In this document: positions 27,505 through 36,382 of the stretch, one piece after another
Layout of the letters: each line of letters starts with the position of its first letter
Position numbering within the stretch: position 1 is the stretch's first letter
Source of the DNA: Corynebacterium sp. SCR221107
GTDB taxonomy: Bacteria > Actinomycetota > Actinomycetes > Mycobacteriales > Mycobacteriaceae
Direction of reading: 5' to 3'
NCBI RefSeq assembly: GCF_027886475.1
Contig: NZ_CP115670.1
Location: 372,001 to 436,000, forward strand
DNA: 64,000 bases
Translations under genes and position numbers: made by a program
Notes under the pieces: model-generated
Seen by the model: only the letters and a program-made list of their open reading frames with translations
Database searches by the model: none
What the model was told of the DNA's origin: nothing

Positions 27505-27732
27505 GCGCGGGGCCTAGGAACCTGGTTGAAGGAGTGGGCTAGAGGACTGGTTTTGAGGACCTGGTCAAACATGGCTTCGTGCACGCGCTCTGCTTGCGCG
27601 TTCGTTATTAACACGCGCGGCCTGTTGGAACGAGGTATACGAGGCGAGCACCTTCCCTGAGCAGCTAAGAAATTCCTGAAAGGAGCGGAAAAAAACCTTT
27701 ATTTCCACTTAGGGTTCGGGGATGGTGCATGG

Positions 27733-27738
27733 CAGAAT
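27733..27738 (+). promoter_or_regulatory. Possible leaderless promoter -10 of the UvrA paralogue
   Basis: CAGAAT is followed by seven bases and the ATG at 27746. The first base departs from TANNNT, so confidence is lower. Confidence 0.45.
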
Positions 27739-27745
27739 TATTGGC

Positions 27746-30010
27746 ATGACACATATCGCCGATGGGCATGACATCATCCGTGTGCGCGGCGCGCGGGTAA
27801 ATAACCTCAAGAACCTGGATGTGGACATCCCCAAGCGCAGGATCACCGTCTTCACCGGCGTTTCCGGCTCGGGCAAGTCCTCGCTGGTGTTTGGCACGAT
27901 CGCCTCCGAGTCGCGCAGGCTTATCGACGAAACCTACTCCGCTTTCGTACAAGGTTTCATGCCGTCGCTTCCACGCCCCGACGTGGACGTTCTCGAAAAC
28001 CTCTCCCCGGCCATCATCATCGACCAGGAGCGCATGGGCGCCTCCAGCCGATCCACCGTGGGTACCGCCACCGACGCCAACTCCATGCTGCGCCTGGTGT
28101 TCTCACGCCTGTCGGAGCCACATGTGGGAACCTCCGGGCACTTCTCCTTCAACCTCCCCGAGGGCATGTGCCCGACCTGCGAGGGCTCCGGCGAGGCGGC
28201 TACCTTGGACTACTCCGCGTTTCTCGATGAGTCCAAGTCGCTGAACGAGGGCGCGATCACCGCGCCGGGTTTTGAGGTGGACCAGTGGTATTGGCAAACC
28301 TACGGCAACGACCCCAGCCTCGATAATGACAAGAAGATCAAGGACTACACGGAGGCAGAACGCGAGTGGTTCCTGCACGCCCCGCAGCAAAAGGTGAAGG
28401 TCGACGGCAAAAACGTCACCTATGAGGGCTTGGTGACCCGCATCCGCAGGCTGTGGATCGACCGCCCGGAACCGCCCAAGGCCAAGCAGATCGTGGAGTT
28501 CGTCGCGCGGATTTCCACTCGCTCCACCTGCCCGGATTGTCAGGGCACCCGGCTCAATGAGGCCTCGCGCACCGCAAAGGTCGCAGGCAAGACCATTTCC
28601 GAGTGCCAGGCGATGCAGGTCGACGAGTTGGCCCAGTTCATCGCGGGATTGGAGGACAAGCGGGTCAAGCCGGCGCTCGATTCGTTGGGATCCATCCTGC
28701 AAGCCATGGTGGAGGTGGGGCTTGGCTACCTCTCGCTCGATCGCCCGGCGGGAACGTTATCCGGCGGCGAAGCCCAGCGCGTGAAGATGGTGCGGCACCT
28801 CGGGTCCCCGCTGACCGATGTCACCTACGTCTTCGACGAGCCGACTGCGGGGCTGCATCCACACGACATCACCAAGATGAATGACCTCCTGAAAAAGATT
28901 CGAGACAAGGGCAATACCGTTCTTGTGGTCGAGCACAAGCCCGAGGTCATCGCCATCGCCGATCACATCGTGGACATCGGCCCAGGCTCCGGCGACGAGG
29001 GTGGCCAGCTCGTCTACGCGGGAACCCCGGAGGGGTTGAAGGAGACGAACTCGATTACCGCTGACTACCTCGAGCGCGGGATCCACATCAACGAAAGCCC
29101 ACGTTCGGCGTCGGAAAGCATAAAAATCGGTCCCGTCAGCCGCAATAATCTCCATGGTGTGGAGGCACAGATCCCCTTGGGCGTGCTCACGGTGGTCACG
29201 GGTGTCGCCGGTTCCGGTAAATCCACCCTCATGGACGGGCTCACTGGGGAGCGGGTGCTGGTGGTGGACCAGTCGGCCATTCGTGGTTCGCGCCGCTCGA
29301 ATCCGGCGACCTACACGGGCCTGCTAGACAAGATCCGCGCCAAGTTTGCCAAGGACAATGGGGTCAAGGCCGCGCTGTTTTCGGCCAACTCCGAAGGCGC
29401 ATGCCCGAATTGCAACGGCCTGGGTGTGACCTACATGGATCTTGCCATCATGGCAGGTGTGGCCAGCACCTGCGAACAGTGTGGCGGAAAGCGCTTCAAA
29501 GAAGAAGTCCTGGCCTACACCATCAGCGACAAAAAGAAGCAGGATTACTCCATCGCCGACGTGCTCGCCATGTCGGTCGACCGCGCGCGAGGCGTGTTTA
29601 GCTCCGGTGAGGCCAAGAAGATTCTCGACCGGCTCTCCAGCGTCGGGCTCGGCTACCTGCGCATAGGCCAGCCCCTGTCCACCCTCTCCGGCGGCGAGCG
29701 GCAGCGCCTGAAGCTGGCCGCGCAGATGAATGACGGCGCCGACATCATCGTCCTCGACGAGCCCACCACGGGCCTTCATCTTAAGGACACCCAGACCATC
29801 ATCACGATGATGAATGGCCTGGTCGAGCAGGGCAAGACGGTGGTGGCGGTGGAGCACAACGTTGCCTGCATGGCGGCAGCCGACTGGATCATCGACATGG
29901 GGCCCGGCGCCGGCGCCGGCGGCGGCACGATCGTATTCGAAGGCACTCCGCAGCAACTGGCCAAGGCAAACACCCTCACCGGACAGCACCTCGCAGCCGA
30001 AGCCCACTAG
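27746..30010 (+). CDS. UvrA-like ABC ATPase paralogue
   Basis: A 754-residue tandem-ABC protein related to UvrA but shorter than the repair protein (about 950 residues). It has two Walker A motifs (GVSGSGKSSL near residue 30 and GVAGSGKSTL near 490), zinc-type Cys pairs (CPTCEGSG, CPDCQGTR, CPNCNGLG, CEQCGGKRF), and signature plus Walker B blocks (LSGGEAQRVKM with VFDEPTAGLHPHD; LSGGERQRLKL with VLDEPTTGLH). Such paralogues are linked to drug resistance or DNA-lesion handling in Actinobacteria; the role here is not shown. The ATG at 27746 fits the promoter spacing better than 27722. Confidence 0.9.
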   Translation: MTHIADGHDIIRVRGARVNNLKNLDVDIPKRRITVFTGVSGSGKSSLVFGTIASESRRLIDETYSAFVQGFMPSLPRPDVDVLENLSPAIIIDQERMGASSRSTVGTATDANSMLRLVFSRLSEPHVGTSGHFSFNLPEGMCPTCEGSGEAATLDYSAFLDESKSLNEGAITAPGFEVDQWYWQTYGNDPSLDNDKKIKDYTEAEREWFLHAPQQKVKVDGKNVTYEGLVTRIRRLWIDRPEPPKAKQIVEFVARISTRSTCPDCQGTRLNEASRTAKVAGKTISECQAMQVDELAQFIAGLEDKRVKPALDSLGSILQAMVEVGLGYLSLDRPAGTLSGGEAQRVKMVRHLGSPLTDVTYVFDEPTAGLHPHDITKMNDLLKKIRDKGNTVLVVEHKPEVIAIADHIVDIGPGSGDEGGQLVYAGTPEGLKETNSITADYLERGIHINESPRSASESIKIGPVSRNNLHGVEAQIPLGVLTVVTGVAGSGKSTLMDGLTGERVLVVDQSAIRGSRRSNPATYTGLLDKIRAKFAKDNGVKAALFSANSEGACPNCNGLGVTYMDLAIMAGVASTCEQCGGKRFKEEVLAYTISDKKKQDYSIADVLAMSVDRARGVFSSGEAKKILDRLSSVGLGYLRIGQPLSTLSGGERQRLKLAAQMNDGADIIVLDEPTTGLHLKDTQTIITMMNGLVEQGKTVVAVEHNVACMAAADWIIDMGPGAGAGGGTIVFEGTPQQLAKANTLTGQHLAAEAH
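29107..29119 (-). repeat. Dispersed motif core inside the UvrA paralogue
   Basis: GCTTTCCGACGCC on the minus strand, inside a coding region, so possibly coincidental. Confidence 0.4.
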
Positions 30011-30033
30011 GAAGGCAAGTAGTGGCAAAAATG

Positions 30034-30072
30034 CCCCGCCTGACCATGGATTTTCACCCTGGTCAGGCGGGG
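30034..30072. terminator. Bidirectional terminator between UvrA paralogue and ABC permease
   Basis: Perfect 13-base arms CCCCGCCTGACCA and TGGTCAGGCGGGG enclose a 13-base loop. On the minus strand a T5 run follows directly; the plus strand has only TT. Confidence 0.8.
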
Positions 30073-30098
30073 TTCCCCTGGCTTTGCGCCGGGAGGGC

Positions 30099-31676
30099 TT
30101 AGACGATGTCGCGCCTGTGGTAGCCCGCGAAACCGATCGCGAGGAAAGCGGCAGCTATCAATCCCAGCCACACCAGCGGGGTGGCGCTGTCCTGCCCGAT
30201 GACGGTAGGTACGTGATACAGGGGGCTTATCGACATAGCCCAGTCTGGGAATTTGAACGTCGGCCCAAGCAGGGTGATGGCGAAGGTGGCCACGATCACC
30301 GCCCAGGAGGCCAGCCGCGCCGCAGGGCGCGCGCCGACCGCAGCCACCGCGATGCTCCCCAGCAGCCACACGGCGGGGATGATTGCCGCTGCCTGGCGCA
30401 GGACGTCGGTAAAGGCAATGGCCTCGCTATTCGAAGACGCCACCACCCCCATGGCAGTTCCCGCGATCAATAGCCCGCAGGCAGAAAGTCCAAAGGCGAC
30501 TGCAACGTGGCTGGCTAGCATGCGGGACCTGCGCAGGGATCCTGCAAGGAGGGGTTCGATCCGGTAGTCGATTTCCTCGGAGTAGACGCGAAGGATGATC
30601 TGGGCTCCGGCTATAGCGGCGATGATGCCCACCAAGGACAAGATAGTTCGGATGAAGCCGAAGATCAGCTCCTCCTCGGTTGTTGCTCCCGCCGCCATGC
30701 TGGCCGCGATGGCGGGGTTGGCGGCAAAAGTCTCCCCGACAGTGGTCGCGAGGTTGCCGAAGATCGTGCCCAGCAGTGCGAAGGCGAGCAACCAGGTGCT
30801 CACCGCGCCGCGGTGGGTGCGCCACGCAAGCATAAACACTCCCATGTTCGGTGCAGACGGCTGCGCTGGGCGCTGGGGAAGCAGGCCCTGCCCGAAGTCA
30901 CGGCGGGACTGCAGCGCCAGCGCGATGAGCACGAGCACGACATCTGCCACTACAAAGACCAGCAGCGGCCACCAATTATTTTCCACCGCGACTCCGGTCT
31001 TGCCCGCCCAGCCAAAAGGCGTGAGCCATAGGGCCCAGCTTGGCAGGTCCGCGGAGTCAACATAACCGCGGAAGACGTACATGACTCCCATGAGCCCCAT
31101 CGCCAGGCTTGACGCCGTGCGGGAATCGGCGCCAAGCTGGGCGGCGATCGCGGCAACGCCACCCCACACCAGGACCGAACCGGCGAACGTGGCCGCGATC
31201 AGGGCGCTGGGATTGAGCTGGCCCCCGCTGGCCCACGTTCCCAGAAAGGTCACCACACCCACCACGAGGGCGGCTATGACCGAAAGCTGCACGGGAACCA
31301 GCAGGCGCGCCGGACGCGAAATTACTCCGGAAGCGATGAACTCCGCGTTGCCGGAGTCTTCATCCGCGCGAGTATTGCGCACAATAAGCATGATGCCCAG
31401 CAGGGCTGCGAAAAGGCATCCAAGCTGTCCTGCGCGCCAGGCATTGAATCCGTCGTTGGTGAGCATGTCTCGGGCTGGGCCGAAGACGATCTCGAGCGCG
31501 GGGTTGGAGCCCATCGCGGCCGCAAGGCCCTGACGGTCCGCTAGGTCGGGAAATACCCAGCGGTAGGCCAAGATGGAGGAGGCCGACAGCACCATGATGA
31601 TCATGGCCCACGGTGCGATGAAGGTACGGTTCTGTTTCAAGGTTGCCCGAAGCAAGGGGCGTGCGCCAGTGAGCAT
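30099..31676 (-). CDS. ABC exporter permease (large fused type)
   Basis: A 525-residue membrane protein with about 12 hydrophobic helices in two similar halves, like the fused permeases of actinobacterial two-component drug exporters. It starts two bases after the stop of the ATPase gene, so the two form one transporter. It belongs with the TetR gene upstream. The substrate is unknown; by analogy with such TetR-linked pairs, antibiotic or lipid export is likely. Confidence 0.88.
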   Translation of the reverse strand: MLTGARPLLRATLKQNRTFIAPWAMIIMVLSASSILAYRWVFPDLADRQGLAAAMGSNPALEIVFGPARDMLTNDGFNAWRAGQLGCLFAALLGIMLIVRNTRADEDSGNAEFIASGVISRPARLLVPVQLSVIAALVVGVVTFLGTWASGGQLNPSALIAATFAGSVLVWGGVAAIAAQLGADSRTASSLAMGLMGVMYVFRGYVDSADLPSWALWLTPFGWAGKTGVAVENNWWPLLVFVVADVVLVLIALALQSRRDFGQGLLPQRPAQPSAPNMGVFMLAWRTHRGAVSTWLLAFALLGTIFGNLATTVGETFAANPAIAASMAAGATTEEELIFGFIRTILSLVGIIAAIAGAQIILRVYSEEIDYRIEPLLAGSLRRSRMLASHVAVAFGLSACGLLIAGTAMGVVASSNSEAIAFTDVLRQAAAIIPAVWLLGSIAVAAVGARPAARLASWAVIVATFAITLLGPTFKFPDWAMSISPLYHVPTVIGQDSATPLVWLGLIAAAFLAIGFAGYHRRDIV

Positions 31677-31678
31677 AC

Positions 31679-32599
31679 CTAGGCCTCCTTCCGCATGGCA
31701 GGGTTGTCTGCGCGGTGTGCGTCGTCATGGTCGCCATAGAGATCCAAAAACAGCTCCTCCAGCGAGGCCGGAGTGACACTGAGATTACTGACTCCCAGTG
31801 GGAGAAGCTGCGCGAGTACCGAGTCGATCTCGGCCGGATCCACGGTCGCCTGCAGGCGATGGCCGTCCACCTTGGCGTCGGCAAGACCTGCAATCGCAAG
31901 CGGTGGAACCTGGTCGAGCGTGACTGCGATATGGGAGCGCGCCTGGCCGCGCAGCTGTTCGAGCGTGCCGGTTTGTACGATATGACCGGCTCGGATGATA
32001 GATACGCGATCACCAAGCGCCTCTACCTCGGAAAGGATGTGGGAGCTAAGCAAGACGGTTGTCCCGCGCGCCTTGTGCTTGGCGACCTCGTCCTGGAAGA
32101 TGGCCTCCATCAGCGGGTCGAGGCCGGAGGTGGGTTCGTCGAGGATGAGTAGTTCGACGTCAGACGCCAATGCGGCAATGATCGCGACCTTTTGTCGGTT
32201 GCCTTTGGAGTATTGGCGGCCACGTTTGGTGGGGTCGAGTTCGAAGCGCTCGATGAGTTCGGCGCGCCGCTGCCGATTGAGCCCGCCGCGCATGTTGCCC
32301 AGGAGGTCGATGGCCTCTCCGCCGGAAAGCCCCGGCCATAAGGTGACGTCACCGGGGACGTACGCGAGCTTCTTGTGAAGCTCCAGGACGTCCTTCCAGG
32401 GGTCGCCGCCGAGGAGTTCGACGCGGCCGGCGTTGGCTTTGAGTAATCCAAGTAAAACCCTGATGGTGGTGGACTTGCCTGCGCCATTGGGTCCCAGGAA
32501 TCCGTGTACCTCGCCCTTGTCGACGGTGAGGTTGAGGTCGTTCAAGGCGGTGAAGGAGCCAAATTTCTTCACCAGGCCCTCGGTCTTGATTGCGTGCAT
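31679..32599 (-). CDS. ABC exporter ATP-binding protein
   Basis: A 306-residue ATPase with Walker A GPNGAGKSTT, Q-loop region YVPGDVTLWPGLSGGE, a signature YSKGNRQKVAII that departs from LSGGQ, Walker B LLILDEPTSGLDP and an H-loop SSHILSEVEALGD. The divergent signature is common in the drug-exporter subfamily. The ATG at 32599 fits the family N-terminus (MHAIKTEGLVKKFG); the longer frame is unsupported. It lies between the TetR gene and the permease. Confidence 0.93.
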   Translation of the reverse strand: MHAIKTEGLVKKFGSFTALNDLNLTVDKGEVHGFLGPNGAGKSTTIRVLLGLLKANAGRVELLGGDPWKDVLELHKKLAYVPGDVTLWPGLSGGEAIDLLGNMRGGLNRQRRAELIERFELDPTKRGRQYSKGNRQKVAIIAALASDVELLILDEPTSGLDPLMEAIFQDEVAKHKARGTTVLLSSHILSEVEALGDRVSIIRAGHIVQTGTLEQLRGQARSHIAVTLDQVPPLAIAGLADAKVDGHRLQATVDPAEIDSVLAQLLPLGVSNLSVTPASLEELFLDLYGDHDDAHRADNPAMRKEA

Positions 32600-32624
32600 G
32601 ACGGTGGTTCTTTCTAGGAGCGGT

Positions 32625-33269
32625 TTAGGGATGAAGGTTGGATTGAGCGTGCAGGTGAGAGTCCTCCGCGGGTTCCGGGGTAGCTTGCGGCCGCTGGAGC
32701 GCCGGGATAATGGCGTTATCAAGGATGGTTTCGAACTCCCGATAAGACATGGCGTTGAAGAAAGCCCCGTCGCGAACAATAAGGACGATCAGCTTGGAAA
32801 TGCCTTCGGGGATCGGCTCGGTGATCTCACCGCGGGCAACCGCTCGAGCAAGCAAGGAGGACTCAACCACAGCTTGCATATCGCGCGCAACCTTTTCGAA
32901 TTGTTCCATTTCTGCAGGTCCGGCATCTGCCAGGGTCCCACGAAGCACACTCATGGCCTTGGGGTTAGGGGCGGCGTTGCGAATCCGCCACCATGCCAAA
33001 AGGTCGCTGCGGAGACTTCCGGTATCGGGGGTGTCACCGTATGTGGCATGAAGCAAGCTCGACGTTGCGGCGATGGCTAAAGCTGCGCGGTTAGGGTAGC
33101 GCCGGTAGATCACGTGCTTGGAAACCTCGGCGTACTCGGCTACCCGCTCAAAGGTGAGCTGGGGGTAGCCGCCTTCGAAGATGCAGCGTTTGGTCGCGCC
33201 GAGAATGGCTTCCTCGATTTGCTGGTGGGTGCGTCGCGGACGCCGGCGAGGTGTGGGGTGGTCGTCCAT
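32625..33269 (-). CDS. TetR-family repressor of the ABC exporter
   Basis: A 214-residue regulator. The helix-turn-helix occupies about residues 17-65 (EEAILGATKRCIFEGGYPQL, then VAEYAEVSKHVIYRRYPNR), and the C-terminal ligand domain is of the TetR_C type. Two tandem palindromes lie upstream, consistent with autoregulation. Its stop is 25 bases before the ATPase start, so the three genes form one unit. Confidence 0.92.
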   Translation of the reverse strand: MDDHPTPRRRPRRTHQQIEEAILGATKRCIFEGGYPQLTFERVAEYAEVSKHVIYRRYPNRAALAIAATSSLLHATYGDTPDTGSLRSDLLAWWRIRNAAPNPKAMSVLRGTLADAGPAEMEQFEKVARDMQAVVESSLLARAVARGEITEPIPEGISKLIVLIVRDGAFFNAMSYREFETILDNAIIPALQRPQATPEPAEDSHLHAQSNLHP

Positions 33270-33300
33270 GAAAGGGAACCTTTCTTGGGTGGTGTGGTGG

Positions 33301-33323
33301 TTTAAGTACGCAACGTTCCTAAC
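33301..33323. promoter_or_regulatory. TetR operator copy 1
   Basis: Half-sites TTTAAGTACG and CGTTCCTAAC flank CAA. It shares an 18-base core with copy 2, whose right arm is closer to a perfect match. Confidence 0.65.
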
Positions 33324-33337
33324 TCTACCTTTTCACA

Positions 33338-33360
33338 TTTAAGTACGCAACGTTCTTAAA
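33338..33360. promoter_or_regulatory. TetR operator copy 2
   Basis: Half-sites TTTAAGTACG and CGTTCTTAAA around CAA form a near-perfect palindrome (one mismatched pair), 37 bases from copy 1, roughly 3.5 helical turns. Confidence 0.7.
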
Positions 33361-33518
33361 AGGAATAGCTCAATTCGCTCGCTCGAAAGGCGGCCGGCTG
33401 GATTTCATCGCTCCTGTACGTCGGCGGCAAGCGGAGCGAAAGAGGAACGGGCACACGAGCAGTAGGTAGGCGGCGCCGTATGTGGCCCACTAGAAGCGGA
33501 AGCCTCGCGCGGTGACCC

Positions 33519-33524
33519 TAGAAT
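33519..33524 (+). promoter_or_regulatory. Leaderless promoter -10 of menD
   Basis: TAGAAT, seven bases, ATG at 33532. The -10 overlaps an upstream in-frame ATG (33523), which rules that one out as start. Confidence 0.65.
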
Positions 33525-33531
33525 GGGAACC

Positions 33532-35187
33532 ATGATTTCTTCGCCCGAGCTAGCCCAATTGGTCGCCGCCGAACTCGCACGTCACCTGACAGATGTGGTC
33601 ATCTGCCCGGGCTCGCGGAACTCACCGCTGTCCTTGGCGTTGCTCGCACGCAGCGACATCCGCGTGCACACCCGCATCGACGAGCGCTCCGCGTCCTTTC
33701 TGGCATTGGGAATGGCCCGTGCCACCAGGCGCCATGTCGGCGTGGTCACCACCTCCGGTACCGCCGTAGCCAACTGTCTGCCTGCCATGGTGGAGGCCTC
33801 CCATTCCCACGTTCCATTGGCGATGATATCTGCTGATCGGCCTGAAAGGCTGCTGGGGACAGGCGCAAACCAAACCATCACCCAGCGTGGCATCTTCGGC
33901 GACGTCGCCGACACCGTCCAGATCACGCAGGAACGCGTGCAGGGCGAAGAATTGCACCAGCTTCGGTCGGTCTTCGATGAGGCCTTCCAGCGCGGCCAAG
34001 TTCATATCAACGTGGCCTTGGATACCCCGCTCGTGGACGGCCTGCCCGCTGTGGTGGGGGACGCCGAGAATAAGCTGCTCAAGGCGGGCCCTGCGCGCCT
34101 TGAGCGCGTCGACCACGGTGAGATCGAGGTGGACCTTAGCAAGAACACCATTGTCATCGCAGGCGATGAGGCCTGGGAGACCGAGGAGCTCGCCGAGGTT
34201 CCCACCATCGCTGAGCCAACCGCGCCTGCGCCATTTCGCCCCATCCACCCGTTGGCGGCGGGAGTATTTTCCAAGCAGCAGGTCTCAGCAGAGGGATATG
34301 TCGTAGACACCAAACCCGCTCAGGTGGTGGTGGTCGGGCACCCTACTTTGCATCGTGGGGTCCTGGCCTTGATCGAAGACCCGGAGGTGGAGCTCCTCGT
34401 GCTCACTCGGAATGAGGTGGTCACGGATCCCGCGCGCCGGGCTGCGGCGGTAGGCTCGCGCGTGAAGGTATCCGGTGCGCCCAGCGCGCAATGGGTAAAG
34501 CTCTGCGAGGCTGCAAGCGAGCTGGCAGCGGAGTCCGTGCGAGAGGTGCTCGACAATGAGGAGTTTGGATTTACAGGGCTCCACGCCATGGCAGCGGTCG
34601 GAGACACCCTCGCCACGGGAGATACCCTTTTCCTTGGCTCTTCGAATCCGGTCCGCGATGCGAGCCTGGTGGGGCTCCCCTTTGATGGTGTCGATACCTT
34701 CGCCGCCCGAGGAACGGCGGGGATCGACGGCACGACCTCTCAGGCGATCGGCGTGGCGCTGGCCGTCCAGGCGGCGCATCCAGACGAGATTCGAGCTCCA
34801 CGCAGCGTGGCCGTGGTAGGCGATGTAACCTTCCTGCATGACGTAGGCGGATTGCTGATCGGCCCGGATTCAGCCCGCCCGGAAAACCTCACTATCGTGG
34901 TTGCTAACGACGATGGTGGGGGAATCTTCGAGACTTTGGAGATTGGTGGGGAGGATTATCGCCCCAGCTTCGAGCGAGCTTTCGGGACCCCGCACGGGGT
35001 GGACATCGAGTCGCTGTGTGCAGCCTATGAGGTCGACTACCTGGGGGTTGATTCACTGCAGGGGTTGATAGAGGCGCTCATTGATACCACCGACATCGGT
35101 GGCTTCCATGTGATCGAGGCGCGCACCACCCGGACAACTCGCCGAGCCATGCATGAGGCTCTCGCTGCGAAGGTGGCCATGCAATGA
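33532..35187 (+). CDS. menD: SEPHCHC synthase (menaquinone biosynthesis)
   Basis: MenD is a thiamine-diphosphate enzyme joining isochorismate and 2-oxoglutarate. The [14 protein letters not shown] block and the conserved Glu region ([16 protein letters not shown]) near the N-terminus, and the ThDP/Mg motif ([19 protein letters not shown]) near residue 465 are in place. It has 551 residues, normal length. Its stop overlaps the start of the next gene (ATGA). Confidence 0.95.
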   Translation: MISSPELAQLVAAELARHLTDVVICPGSRNSPLSLALLARSDIRVHTRIDERSASFLALGMARATRRHVGVVTTSGTAVANCLPAMVEASHSHVPLAMISADRPERLLGTGANQTITQRGIFGDVADTVQITQERVQGEELHQLRSVFDEAFQRGQVHINVALDTPLVDGLPAVVGDAENKLLKAGPARLERVDHGEIEVDLSKNTIVIAGDEAWETEELAEVPTIAEPTAPAPFRPIHPLAAGVFSKQQVSAEGYVVDTKPAQVVVVGHPTLHRGVLALIEDPEVELLVLTRNEVVTDPARRAAAVGSRVKVSGAPSAQWVKLCEAASELAAESVREVLDNEEFGFTGLHAMAAVGDTLATGDTLFLGSSNPVRDASLVGLPFDGVDTFAARGTAGIDGTTSQAIGVALAVQAAHPDEIRAPRSVAVVGDVTFLHDVGGLLIGPDSARPENLTIVVANDDGGGIFETLEIGGEDYRPSFERAFGTPHGVDIESLCAAYEVDYLGVDSLQGLIEALIDTTDIGGFHVIEARTTRTTRRAMHEALAAKVAMQ

Positions 35188-35696
35188 ACGCTCACCATGC
35201 TCAGATTCCTAACTATCGCCCGGAGGGGATTCGACGCCGTGCGCATCAGCTGGCATTGTTCCTGTACGCGTGTGCGCTGGTGGGGTGCGTGGGCATGGTG
35301 ATTGGTGCCGGCCTCAACGACCGTACGATCGAGTCTGATCCCGGGCGGGCGCTGGCGAAGGTGACTGACGTGTCGCGGTGGCGCACCACCGTGGAGTATC
35401 AAGACGAGGAGGGGATCTATCATTCCCCGGCCACCGGGCTGTTGTACCCGACGGGCTTGGGTGAGGGGCAACGGGTCTGGGTGACCTATGCCAAGTCTGA
35501 CCCGGACCTGGTCAAGGTGGAGGGGCGGAAGTGGACGCTGTCTTTCCTACCCGCGACCTCCACTGCGGCTGTGGTGACCATTGTTTTCGGCCTGATCTGG
35601 TGGATTATCAATCTGGTAACCCGGCGCTTCATTGCGCGCAAGGAAAAGCTCCGTCACGTGGATATGCACCCGGAGATCCGTATCAAGCTGCAATAG
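35184..35696 (+). CDS. DUF3592-type membrane protein
   Basis: A 170-residue protein with one membrane helix near residues 25-47, an extracytoplasmic beta-rich domain (about 55-115: [17 protein letters not shown], then [20 protein letters not shown]) and a second helix near 125-145. It overlaps menD by four bases and is probably translationally coupled. The function of the family is unknown. Confidence 0.8.
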   Translation: MNAHHAQIPNYRPEGIRRRAHQLALFLYACALVGCVGMVIGAGLNDRTIESDPGRALAKVTDVSRWRTTVEYQDEEGIYHSPATGLLYPTGLGEGQRVWVTYAKSDPDLVKVEGRKWTLSFLPATSTAAVVTIVFGLIWWIINLVTRRFIARKEKLRHVDMHPEIRIKLQ

Positions 35697-35715
35697 GGGA
35701 AGTCTCAAGCACAAG

Positions 35716-35752
35716 ACCGCGCCGGTCGGACCTAGTCCTCAACCGGCGCGGT
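35716..35752. terminator. GC-rich hairpin after the DUF3592 gene
   Basis: Perfect 11-base arms ACCGCGCCGGT and ACCGGCGCGGT. Neither side has a T-run, so termination strength is uncertain. Confidence 0.5.
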
Positions 35753-35767
35753 GTGCGTGCCCACGTC

Positions 35768-36031
35768 CTAGGCGTTCGTATCGCTGAACTTCCCAGCGTT
35801 GACCAATCCCGCCACCCCGGCAAGGGCGGCGGCGGACAGCCCACCGACGCTGCCGGTGATGTCCCCCAGAATCGTCCTACGGGAGGGGTGTGCCAGCTGT
35901 GAGGTGGGGTCGTTCGCGGTAGGGGTGATGGCTGGCGCTGGGACAACGGCCCCCTTGGTAATGGCTCCGAGCCCCTCGCGAGAGACGCTGTTGTTGGTGG
36001 AGGAAGGCGCGGTGGTGCGATCGGTGATCAT
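35768..36031 (-). CDS. Small protein with hydrophobic Gly/Ala-rich C-terminus
   Basis: An 87-residue protein with a good AAGGAA ribosome site before the ATG. The N-terminal 50 residues are polar and rich in Thr, Ser and Pro; residues 55-80 (ILGDITGSVGGLSAAALAGV and on) form one hydrophobic small-residue helix. There is no classical signal peptide at the N-terminus. A tail-anchored protein or a peptide toxin/bacteriocin precursor are both conceivable; I do not recognise a family. A 7-bp tandem repeat lies upstream. Confidence 0.55.
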   Translation of the reverse strand: MITDRTTAPSSTNNSVSREGLGAITKGAVVPAPAITPTANDPTSQLAHPSRRTILGDITGSVGGLSAAALAGVAGLVNAGKFSDTNA

Positions 36032-36382
36032 TATCGTATTCCTTAAATACTGGTTGTTTTCTGCGTAGTTTGTAGTTTGTAGTTCGTAGTTTGTAATTTG
36101 TAGTTTCTTCCCGCGCGCTCCCTCTCGTGAGGGGGAAGGGGCAAAGTCCCTAGAAAGAACGTAGGCTCCGGGGTTTCTCTGCGGAGTGAAAACCCGAAGC
36201 CTCAGCGAGCAAGAATGTGCTATGGGGCACACCGTAGTCGGTGAATATTTCCCCGTCAATGGTTTTTGGTTGAAAATACGGTAAACGTTGCCTGTTCGAT
36301 TCATCGGAAGTTTGGCGAAGGGACAGCAACTCTTATCATCGAAGTCGATGGGTGTTGACCGAGGAAGGGGAGTATCTGGCGT
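36032..36382. other. Repeat-rich intergenic region before mgtA
   Basis: About 350 bases without a gene. It contains the heptamer array (36065-36106), a small CCTC-TCGT-GAGG hairpin near 36121-36132 and a GGGTTT/AAACCC inverted repeat around 36170-36195. AT content rises towards mgtA, where its promoter probably lies. Confidence 0.5.
36065..36106. repeat. Six tandem heptamers GTAGTTT
   Basis: Six contiguous 7-base units: four exact GTAGTTT, one GTAGTTC and one GTAATTT. On the strand of the small protein gene they read AAACTAC and lie about 35 bases upstream of its start. Confidence 0.85.

Noticed and set aside
36065..36106. CRISPR array or plasmid-type iterons
   Set aside because: Units are 7 bp, contiguous with no spacers, and no cas or replication gene is near.
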